A stretch of 64,000 nt of DNA, from positions 248,001-312,000 of the forward strand of contig JBBRYT010000003.1 in assembly GCA_038237435.1 (NCBI GenBank), read 5' to 3'. A model generated the notes under the pieces. That model saw only the letters and a program-made list of their open reading frames with translations. It was not told the origin of the DNA and did no database searches. Shown in pieces: positions 58,142 through 64,000 of this stretch; positions within the stretch are counted from its first letter, which is position 1; every line of letters starts with the position of its first letter. The translations under genes were made by a program, and so were the position numbers. Source of the DNA: JACCTI01 sp038237435. GTDB taxonomy: Bacteria; Verrucomicrobiota; Verrucomicrobiia; Chthoniobacterales; UBA10450.

Positions 58142-60085
58142 GTGAAGGCGGAAAATTTCTTTGCCGAACTGAAACGGCGCAAGGTTTATCGGGTGGCGAT
58201 TGGTTACGCGGTGGTGGCGTGGCTGCTCATCCAGGTCGCAACGCAGACTTTTCCGTTTCTCGATATTCCGAATTGGATCGTGCGTTTGATCATCCTCGTT
58301 TTGGCGCTGGGATTTCCGATAGCGCTTGTGCTGGCGTGGGCCTTCGATATTACCCCGCGAGGTGTGGTCCGAACCGAAGATGTCGCGCCGGCGCCGACAA
58401 TAACGGCTTCGGACATTCCGCGGAAAAGCATTGCAGTCCTGCCCTTTGAAAATCTGAGCGACGACCAGACTAACGAGTACTTCGGCGACGGAATTCAAGA
58501 CGACATTTTGGCGAACCTCTCGAAGATCTCCGACCTCAAAGTCATCAGTAGAACTTCCGTGCGGCAGTATAAAACGGGCGGAAGAAACTTGCGCGAGATC
58601 GGCTTGGAGCTCGGTGTCGCGCACATTTTGGAAGGAACAGTGCGTCGCGCCGAGAATCGCGTCCGCGTAAACGTGCAGTTAATCAATGCCTTCACCGATG
58701 CGCACATTTGGGCGGATAGTTTCGATCGCGAATTGACGGATCTCTTCGCGCTGCAAAGCGAATTGGCGGAGCGCATCACCGTCGCGTTGCAGGCGAATCT
58801 TTCGCCGCGAGAAAAAGCGAGCCTCAGAATTCATTCGACGGCGAATCTCGAGGCTTACGAAAATTATCTGCGCGCGCGCGACCTCTTTCGCTGGAGCGGC
58901 GCGGGCGATCCAAGCGAGAACGGCGAGAGAGCGCTGCGTTATCTCGATCGCGCAATCGCGCTCGATCCGAGTTTTGCTCTCGCGCACACGCTCGCTTCGC
59001 GCTGGCACGCTGAGCTCTTCTGGTTCGGCTTCGATCGCAGCAACGCGCGTATCGAAAAAGCGAAGGCGGCCGCGGAAGTCGCGCTGCGGTTGCGGCCCGA
59101 CGCGGGCAGCGGACATGTCGCGCTCGCCTTTTATCACTACTTCGGATTTCGCGACTACGATCGCGCGCGTGATGAATTGCGCATTGCGCTGCAGTTAACG
59201 CCGAACGATGCGGAGATTTGGGACGGACTCGGCGCGATCGATCGGCGGCAGGGGCGATGGGACGATAGCATCGCGGATCTGGAAAAGGCGCGCGAGTTTG
59301 ATCCGCGCAATACCTCCGGAATTTGGAACCTGGCCGAAACCTACGCCTGGCTCGGCCGCCTGGCCGACGCCGAGCGCATGATCGCGCAGGGTTTGGAAGT
59401 AAATCCGGAGGCCCATTTCTTTCGCGTCTTGCGCGGGACAATTGCGCTTCGCTTCGAAGGCGACACGCGTCCATTGCACGCGGCCCTGCGAGAAATTCCG
59501 CGCGAGTTCGATCCCGGCGGCGGGGTTACGCTAGTGGCGTTTCGTTTAAGTCTAATGGAACGTGACCACGCGGAAGCGGCGCGCATTCTCTCCGCATCTT
59601 CGCATCAGCGGTATAACGACACCGGTCTCGGCGGAATCGCGGGAGTAATTGATAGCTACAGCTTTCCGCGTGCGTGGTTGGAAGGTCTACTGGCGCGCGC
59701 TCGTGGCGACGAAACTTCTGCTCGCCGCGCTTTCGGAGCGGCGGCGGAAGATGTTGCGCACGATCTCGACTGTTGCTCCGATGATGGGAAGGCGCTGCTC
59801 ATGCGCGCATTCGTGCGCACTGCTCTCGGGGACCAAGAAGGAGCGATCGCGGACGGCGAGCGCGCAATCGCGACCCTTCCAATTTCGCTCGACGCTTTCG
59901 ATGGGCCGGGACTTGCGACCGATCTTGCTGCGATCTACGCGCAGGTTGGCGAGAAAGATCGCGCGATTGAGTTGCTTAGTTCGCTTCGCGGAGTTCCCAT
60001 GGCGGCAACGCCGGCGACCTTGCGCGTCGAACCCGAATGGGATCCGCTGCGCGGCGATTCACGCTTCGAACAACTCTTGTTGTAG
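58142..60085 (+). CDS. TolB-like/TPR membrane protein
   Basis: 647 residues from GTG 58142; the frame is open far upstream but over rarD. The start KAENFFAELKRRKVYRVAIG followed by two membrane helices is a recurring N-terminus of this family. A TolB/FlgO-like domain follows (KSIAVLPFENLSDDQTNEYF, GVAHILEGTVRRAENRVRV), then TPR repeats (YLDRAIALDPSFALAHTLAS). It shares the TolB-TPR half with the cyclase gene at 15.5 kb but has a helical anchor in place of the cyclase. Often such proteins pair with winged-helix or kinase domains. The TAG stop lies inside a REP unit. Confidence 0.88.
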   Translation: MKAENFFAELKRRKVYRVAIGYAVVAWLLIQVATQTFPFLDIPNWIVRLIILVLALGFPIALVLAWAFDITPRGVVRTEDVAPAPTITASDIPRKSIAVLPFENLSDDQTNEYFGDGIQDDILANLSKISDLKVISRTSVRQYKTGGRNLREIGLELGVAHILEGTVRRAENRVRVNVQLINAFTDAHIWADSFDRELTDLFALQSELAERITVALQANLSPREKASLRIHSTANLEAYENYLRARDLFRWSGAGDPSENGERALRYLDRAIALDPSFALAHTLASRWHAELFWFGFDRSNARIEKAKAAAEVALRLRPDAGSGHVALAFYHYFGFRDYDRARDELRIALQLTPNDAEIWDGLGAIDRRQGRWDDSIADLEKAREFDPRNTSGIWNLAETYAWLGRLADAERMIAQGLEVNPEAHFFRVLRGTIALRFEGDTRPLHAALREIPREFDPGGGVTLVAFRLSLMERDHAEAARILSASSHQRYNDTGLGGIAGVIDSYSFPRAWLEGLLARARGDETSARRAFGAAAEDVAHDLDCCSDDGKALLMRAFVRTALGDQEGAIADGERAIATLPISLDAFDGPGLATDLAAIYAQVGEKDRAIELLSSLRGVPMAATPATLRVEPEWDPLRGDSRFEQLLL

Positions 60086-60105
60086 CGACGCCGCTCTGTC
60101 GGCGT
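60080..60105. repeat. REP unit left of RAYT 2
   Basis: Palindrome TTGTAGCGACGCCGCTCTGT... overlapping the TolB/TPR stop codon and ending at the transposase start. Same family as 60627-60709. Confidence 0.8.
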
Positions 60106-60112
60106 GAATACG

Positions 60113-60595
60113 ATGAATAAGGACGACGATCGCTTTAATCGCAGACCGCTGCGCCTCGAACGTCTTTTCGCGAAGTTTCGCGCGTTTTATTTCGTTACTT
60201 TCAACACCGCCGAACGACTTCCGCTACTTGCTCGGCCGCAACCGCACGAGACATTTCGCAATTTCTGCGTGCGCGGGCATGAGCGCCACGACATCGCGGT
60301 CGGACGATACGTGATCATGCCAGATCATATGCATTTGTTCGTCGCATTCCCCTACGAGGGGCCAACCCTTTCGCAATGGATTCAATCTCTTCGAAGCGTG
60401 CTCGGAAAGGAGTTATTGCGTCTTGGTTTTCAAAAGCCGCACTGGCAGGAAGGTTTTTTCGATCATGTGTTGTGCAGCAGCGAGAGCTATTCGGAGAAGT
60501 GGGAATACGTGCGGTTAAATCCGGTGCGGGCGGGATTGTGTCGAGAGCCAGAGCAGTGGCCATATCAGGGAGAGATAATTGCCATCAGATTCTAG
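60113..60595 (+). CDS. REP-associated tyrosine transposase (RAYT 2), intact
   Basis: 160 residues from ATG 60113 (GTG 60104 three codons earlier is inside the REP). Y1-transposase signatures: FYFVTFNTAERLPLL, the HUH motif in MPDHMHLFVAF, WQEGFFDHVL and the catalytic Tyr helix YSEKWEYVRLNPVRAGL. Same family as RAYT 1 but with a different REP type around it. RAYTs nick and join REP palindromes and are usually single-copy domesticated elements. Probably functional. Confidence 0.9.
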   Translation: MNKDDDRFNRRPLRLERLFAKFRAFYFVTFNTAERLPLLARPQPHETFRNFCVRGHERHDIAVGRYVIMPDHMHLFVAFPYEGPTLSQWIQSLRSVLGKELLRLGFQKPHWQEGFFDHVLCSSESYSEKWEYVRLNPVRAGLCREPEQWPYQGEIIAIRF

Positions 60596-60626
60596 CAACG
60601 CCGCGCCTTGAAGCGCTCTTTGGTAT

Positions 60627-60709
60627 TGTAGCGACGGCGCTCTGTCGCCGTAAGAAGCGCAACGATTGCAGTGAAAGCGATTTACGCCGACAGAGCGGCG
60701 TCGCTACAA
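60627..60709. repeat. Inverted REP pair right of RAYT 2
   Basis: Two palindromic units, TTGTAGCGACGGCGCTCTGT... (60627-60652) and its inverse ending GGCGTCGCTACAA (60684-60709), separated by 31 bp. With 60080-60105 they bracket the transposase. Confidence 0.85.
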
Positions 60710-60728
60710 CGCTGGCGCGATGGTTAGC

Positions 60729-61184
60729 TTATTTCTTTTCGAAGAGCGGCAAAAATTTCCCGTAGCCCTCTTCCTCCAGCTTCTCGACCGGAATGAAACG
60801 CAACGAAGCCGAGTTCATGCAATAACGCATGCCGCTCGGCCCGGGACCGTCATCGAACACATGACCAAGATGCGCGTCGCCGCCTTTCGATCGCACTTCC
60901 GTGCGTGTCATTCCCAAAGCGCGATCGCTTTTTTCGATAAGATTCTCTTCCGCTAGTGGTTTGGTGAAGCTCGGCCAGCCCGTTCCACTTTCAAACTTAT
61001 CGAGCGAGCTGAAGAGCGGCTCACCGCTGATACGATCTACGTAGATGCCAACTCGATGATTATCCCAGTATTCATTGCGAAAGGGCGGCTCGGTTCCGCA
61101 CTCCTTTGTGACATGGTATTGCTCTGGAGTTAGCTTCTGCCGTAGCTCTGTTTCGCTGAATTTGGATTCGTTAGGTTCACTCAT
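60729..61184 (-). CDS. msrB: Peptide-methionine (R)-S-oxide reductase MsrB, zinc cysteines absent
   Basis: 151 residues from ATG 61184. Core motifs LTPEQYHVTKECGTEPPF, SGTGWPSF and catalytic Cys in GMRYCMNSASLRF. It reduces methionine-R-sulfoxide. The structural zinc CxxC pairs usual in MsrB are replaced (GIYVDRISGEPLF and the matching GGDAHLGHVFDDG), so this is the zinc-free form; Cys in KECGTEP may be the resolving residue. No signal peptide, so cytoplasmic. Three bases separate it from the upstream MFS gene. Confidence 0.93.
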   Translation of the reverse strand: MSEPNESKFSETELRQKLTPEQYHVTKECGTEPPFRNEYWDNHRVGIYVDRISGEPLFSSLDKFESGTGWPSFTKPLAEENLIEKSDRALGMTRTEVRSKGGDAHLGHVFDDGPGPSGMRYCMNSASLRFIPVEKLEEEGYGKFLPLFEKK

Positions 61185-61186
61185 AG

Positions 61187-62644
61187 TTATTCTGATCGAC
61201 CGACTTCCCGAACTTGAATGTAAGGGCGCAGCACGAGTAACCCGATGGGCGCGACCGAAGCCGCGAGCGCAAAGATTAGCCACATCGTGCCGGAACGTCG
61301 CGGGCCTTGTGCGGGACAAAAGGCGGCAAGTAACCAGCCGCTCGTCCCAACCAGAACTTTGCCCACGAGAAAGGGAAGGTACGCGAGCGCGCCATAGGAT
61401 GCTTCCTGACCTTTCGGCGCGATGGCCGCGGCGTATTCATAAACGCGTGGCGAGTAGAAGGCTTCGCCGACAGAAAAAATGACCAGGTAAATGGCAGCCA
61501 TGATGTAGTAGGGATGAATGCTGCCTTGCACTCCGAGATAGCCGTGTCCCAGCCATCCGCCCACGACACTCTGCGTCGAGGCCTCGAACCATCCGGTCGG
61601 TAGGGCCATGACAAAGACTCCCGCGCTACAAATCGCTCCGCCGATGATGACCATGCGGTAGGCGGAAAATTTCTGCGTGAGGGCGCCGACTACGGGTGCC
61701 AGAAAAATAATCATGACCGCATTGATACCTGTGAGTTTGCCCACAGGAGCATGCGGTCCGATCTCACGATCGCCGAATTTCGGAAAGACGTAATCCATCT
61801 GGAGAAAGATGGCTTTCAAAAAGCCGATCAGCAGAAAGAAAACGAGCAAACGAAAGAATGCCGATTGGCCAAGTAACGTCCGGAAAAGATGAATGGTGGC
61901 CGCCGCACTTTCTTTCACTGTGCCCAGCGCCGTCGATTGCGAAACGCGGTCGTTCTCCTCCCGCCGGCGCAGAAAATAAATTGCCGGGAAAAGCAGAATT
62001 TCAAACCCGAGACTAACAAAGAATAGCTGCTGGTGGGTGGTCGGTTGGAAACCAAAGTAGCTCGGATGAAAATCGCGTTGCCTGACAAAATCGAAAATCC
62101 ATCCCGCGACCCAGTAACCGACATTCATCACCGCATAGATGATGGAGAAAGACATCGAGCGCTGTCGCGTGGTCGAGTAACACCGTGTCGCCGCCAGTAA
62201 GACCGGCGTCCCGAGTGCTTCACCCACCGCCAACGGCAAAACACCGCAAGCCAGCGCCAACCACGGCAGGGTTGTTACTACCATGACACTTCGCGCCACG
62301 GTGCAGATGGCCACGCCCAGGAAAAAAGTTCGCCGCAACCCGATTGCATCCGTGAGCGAACCGGCCAGCAACGTAAAGACAGTCATGGCCGGCGCCCAGA
62401 CCCAGCCGACTAACGCGCCGGCCGCCTGATCGTTGAAGCCGAGGTCCTTCGAGAGCCACAAGACCATCGTCTTGTTAGTGACCGAGTAGGCGGTGTAGAT
62501 GAGAAACTTAAGGAGGAAAGTCAGCCAGAGCTCGCGCTGCGCGCCTTTCAGCACGGTGAACTTCCCGATGAATCCGGCCAGACGGCGCGCCGGTATGGGG
62601 CCGATATTTTCTTCCGGCGGGACTATCTGGGTCGTGGAAGCCAT
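61187..62644 (-). CDS. MFS transporter
   Basis: 485 residues with about twelve transmembrane spans, including LTDAIGLRRTFFLG (the MFS loop 2-3 motif with D...GRR-like pattern) and YAVMNVGYWVAGWIFDF. The overall pattern suggests a peptide- or nucleoside-type facilitator; no substrate can be assigned. It is the last chromosomal gene before the integron remnant; its start is 20 bp from the end of the integrase pseudogene. Confidence 0.88.
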   Translation of the reverse strand: MASTTQIVPPEENIGPIPARRLAGFIGKFTVLKGAQRELWLTFLLKFLIYTAYSVTNKTMVLWLSKDLGFNDQAAGALVGWVWAPAMTVFTLLAGSLTDAIGLRRTFFLGVAICTVARSVMVVTTLPWLALACGVLPLAVGEALGTPVLLAATRCYSTTRQRSMSFSIIYAVMNVGYWVAGWIFDFVRQRDFHPSYFGFQPTTHQQLFFVSLGFEILLFPAIYFLRRREENDRVSQSTALGTVKESAAATIHLFRTLLGQSAFFRLLVFFLLIGFLKAIFLQMDYVFPKFGDREIGPHAPVGKLTGINAVMIIFLAPVVGALTQKFSAYRMVIIGGAICSAGVFVMALPTGWFEASTQSVVGGWLGHGYLGVQGSIHPYYIMAAIYLVIFSVGEAFYSPRVYEYAAAIAPKGQEASYGALAYLPFLVGKVLVGTSGWLLAAFCPAQGPRRSGTMWLIFALAASVAPIGLLVLRPYIQVREVGRSE

Positions 62645-62664
62645 GCGTTAGGAATAACTTCGGG

Positions 62665-63063
62665 TTAGTATATCCCGCCGTCCAATCCTAACTCCGTTTC
62701 GTCGAGCGGGCTCTTCACGCCTACGCCTGGTTTGTTCAGCACGTGCGTGTAAATCATCGTCCTTGATGCCGCTACTTTTCATCGCGCGCTAGCGAAGTGA
62801 GAATAGAGCGACTCGGGAAGCGGCGAGATAGACGGGCTGCCCGACAAGGCGAGTAGTGAGAACTAACGAGTCAACTCTACCACTTCGTCTTCACTCATCT
62901 CAGCCGGATGCCGTTTGCCATGAAAAAGAATAAAACGCCGGATCCAATCCAGGTAAGTCTCTTCCGTGCGAATGCTGTAGCGCCGCGTGCGCAGAAGCTG
63001 GCGGACCTGCTCGAGCAATTTTGGCTTGCGCGCGCCGTGCCCCTGGGGCTCAATATTGTTCAT
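62665..63063 (-). pseudogene. intI: Integron integrase IntI, internally deleted
   Basis: From ATG 63063 the frame gives 66 residues with the IntI N-terminal SAM-like domain (KLLEQVRQLLRTRRYSIRTE, ETYLDWIRRFILFHGKRHP, MSEDEVVEL), then TAG at 62863. After 96 bp of unrelated sequence, 62665-62766 encodes in the same frame the IntI C-terminus, SRTMIYTHVLNKPGVGVKSP then LDE, including the catalytic Tyr in MIYTHV. About 220 residues of the catalytic core (RHR boxes and the IntI-specific alpha-I2 region) are gone. It points away from the cassettes, as intI always does. Not functional alone; another copy could act in trans. Confidence 0.9.
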
Positions 63064-63164
63064 ACCGCCCGCAGACTATCAAAATTCCGTCCTCCGATGC
63101 AATCCGAATTAGACGAACAATTTGACGCTTTGTTTTACGAACGTTCGTCTACATCTCGTTAGGC
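63064..63164 (+). other. Presumed integron attI region with first junction
   Basis: Region between intI and the first cassette. It ends in CTCGTTAGGC (63155-63164); GTTAGGC is the seven-base core GTTRRRY at which integrases cut between G and TT. The cassette gene begins two bases later. Weak TTGACG at 63122 may belong to a cassette promoter, but no convincing -10 box at normal spacing is seen. Confidence 0.65.
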
Positions 63165-63166
63165 CT

Positions 63167-63532
63167 ATGCAGCGCTACCTCATCATCGCATTCGCAGCGT
63201 TGGTCATCACGCCCATCGCAGACGCCATTCCGTTGAGCGTTTTGGAAGATCAGGCGTGTCAACGCGGAAGGCTAGACGTGGCGCTAAAGTCGCTGCCGAG
63301 TCTCTGTCAGTCAAAGGACGCTTCGTGCCGAGATAAGTGCCAGCAGATCGCCGCCGGCTTGCGCGAGTACATTGCAGGTATTCAGTCAGACATCGACTTT
63401 TGTAAGCGATATGCAGACGGAGCGAGCGCCGATGAGCAGAGGGACATTGCAAAAGCAACTAGGGATTATCAGGCCGACTTACACTGGGCGCAGCGAGCGC
63501 AGAAGATGGTGGCACGATCAGGCGGCGAATAG
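63167..63532 (+). CDS. Integron cassette 1: small secreted Cys-containing protein
   Basis: 121 residues from ATG 63167, two bases after the junction core, as in typical cassettes. Signal peptide 1-20 (QRYLIIAFAALVITPIADA). The mature part is helical and has five Cys (QACQRG, LCQS, SCRDKCQQ, DFCKRY), suggesting disulfides in the periplasm. No family recognised. The gene is followed by 29 bp and then an attC site. Unknown function, typical of cassette genes. Confidence 0.8.
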   Translation: MQRYLIIAFAALVITPIADAIPLSVLEDQACQRGRLDVALKSLPSLCQSKDASCRDKCQQIAAGLREYIAGIQSDIDFCKRYADGASADEQRDIAKATRDYQADLHWAQRAQKMVARSGGE

Positions 63533-63561
63533 GACAAGCATGCTACACGCACGTGAAATAG

Positions 63562-63684
63562 GCCTAACCAGGCGATGCAGCGAACCGCTGGCCGCACCGC
63601 GTTCTAGCCTTTGATGACTTCCACACTCAACCCGCAGCGACGCGCGCCCTCGCCAGCGGTCGCTGATCTTGTGTCTCGTTAGGT
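63562..63684 (+). other. attC recombination site of cassette 1
   Basis: 123 bp. Begins GCCTAAC (63562-63568) and ends GTTAGGT (63678-63684), the inverse core and core. Inner arms CAGCGAACCGCTGGC (63578-63592) and GCCAGCGGTCGCTG (63652-63665) pair over 14 bp with one unpaired A, the extrahelical base that sets strand choice in attC recognition. A length near 123 bp resembles the long attC sites of chromosomal integrons. Confidence 0.88.
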
Positions 63685-63686
63685 CC

Positions 63687-64000
63687 ATGAACACGCGACG
63701 AGTGTTTATCGCCTTGGCTTATGTAGCCAGCCTCATAGGCTGCTCTAGCACAGTCACGGAGTACAGGCTCGACAGTCATGGTCGTGTTGCCGGCGTCGAG
63801 AGAGTCACACCAGACGAGAGTTGGAAGCACACCGAAGACCGGCGAATCGAAGCAGAGTTGGCGGGCCGGATGCCCGAGGCCGGAAAGAAAACATGGCGAG
63901 AATACTGGAAGTGGTCTTACGTCAACATTCGTAGGGAGCCGGGACCTCCCGTTTGGAAACCGACCCAATTTAAGAATGCGGAGGAGATGGTGGCATACAT
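63687..64000 (+). CDS. Integron cassette 2: lipoprotein (cut by window edge)
   Basis: Open from ATG 63687, two bases after the attC core, to the window end (104 codons so far). Lipoprotein signal with lipobox LIGC at residue 19 (VFIALAYVASLIGC). The mature part is rich in charged and Trp residues (KKTWREYWKWSYVNI). Not recognised. It shows that the array continues to the right. Confidence 0.75.
   Translation, partial: MNTRRVFIALAYVASLIGCSSTVTEYRLDSHGRVAGVERVTPDESWKHTEDRRIEAELAGRMPEAGKKTWREYWKWSYVNIRREPGPPVWKPTQFKNAEEMVAY

Noticed and set aside
62908..63162. 84-codon plus-strand frame before the first cassette
   Set aside because: Mostly antisense of the IntI N-terminal fragment and the attI region; ends at the motif's TAG.
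63627..63968. 113-codon minus-strand frame across attC and cassette 2
   Set aside because: Runs through the attC arms and opposite the lipoprotein signal; cassette genes are expected on the plus strand.

Overview
This looks like a bacterial chromosome segment of moderately high GC from a Gram-negative organism. Tandem LpxL-type lipid A acyltransferases and a TonB-dependent receptor imply an outer membrane. The gene mix (IspH long form, SufT/NifU cluster next to a 2-oxoacid dehydrogenase, bacterial Ku, many TPR/TolB-like proteins, S46 peptidase, two RAYT transposases) and the protein style suggest Verrucomicrobiota, perhaps a soil Chthoniobacterales relative. That assignment is inference from family resemblance only. 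I saw no rRNA, tRNA or CRISPR.

Layout. 0-12 kb: housekeeping and envelope genes (MFS fragment, PRC-barrel protein, TPR membrane protein, L,D-transpeptidase, an RsmA-Nudix fusion, transketolase, methyltransferase, dnaB, rplI). 12.5-17.9 kb: a two-gene cyclase/TonB-receptor module bounded by two imperfect copies of the 3' end of the neighbouring sufT gene. 18-23 kb: one leftward run, E1alpha-E1beta-E2-rhodanese-NifU-SufT, linking a lipoyl-dependent dehydrogenase to Fe-S assembly. 23-38 kb: smc, a permease, M20 peptidase, NlpC/P60, queC, two acyltransferases, a second L,D-transpeptidase, ispH, esterase, an ATP-grasp protein and Ku. 38.8-43.3 kb: permease, two tandem secreted paralogues of unknown function, and a serine hydrolase. 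43-54 kb: oxidoreductase, DUF72, DoxX, dienelactone hydrolase, S46 peptidase, ClpX-like ATPase, a second cyclase-like protein and recR. 54-62.6 kb: lipA, a glycosyltransferase, two RAYT transposases (one frameshifted) embedded in their own REP palindromes, RarD, a TolB/TPR protein, msrB and an MFS transporter. 62.7-64 kb: the left end of an integron.

Two signals stand out. First, a 10-bp word, GCCTAACGAG / CTCGTTAGGC, occurs at least 37 times in 64 kb by eye, against about 0.1 expected by chance. It lies on both strands, mostly inside conserved genes, and uses every reading frame that avoids a stop (peptides PNE, LVR, SLG, LTS). Variants form stop codons or stop-start junctions at gene ends. 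Second, the right edge carries an internally deleted integron integrase (N-terminal 66 codons plus the last 33 codons with the catalytic Tyr), an attI-like junction, a cassette encoding a small secreted protein, a 123-bp attC site with an extrahelical base, and the start of a second cassette encoding a lipoprotein. The attI junction is an exact copy of the dispersed 10-mer and the attC end differs from it by one base, because the 10-mer contains the integron core GTTAGGC. Whether the dispersed word is an uptake-like signal, a structural signal, or linked to the integron is the main open question.
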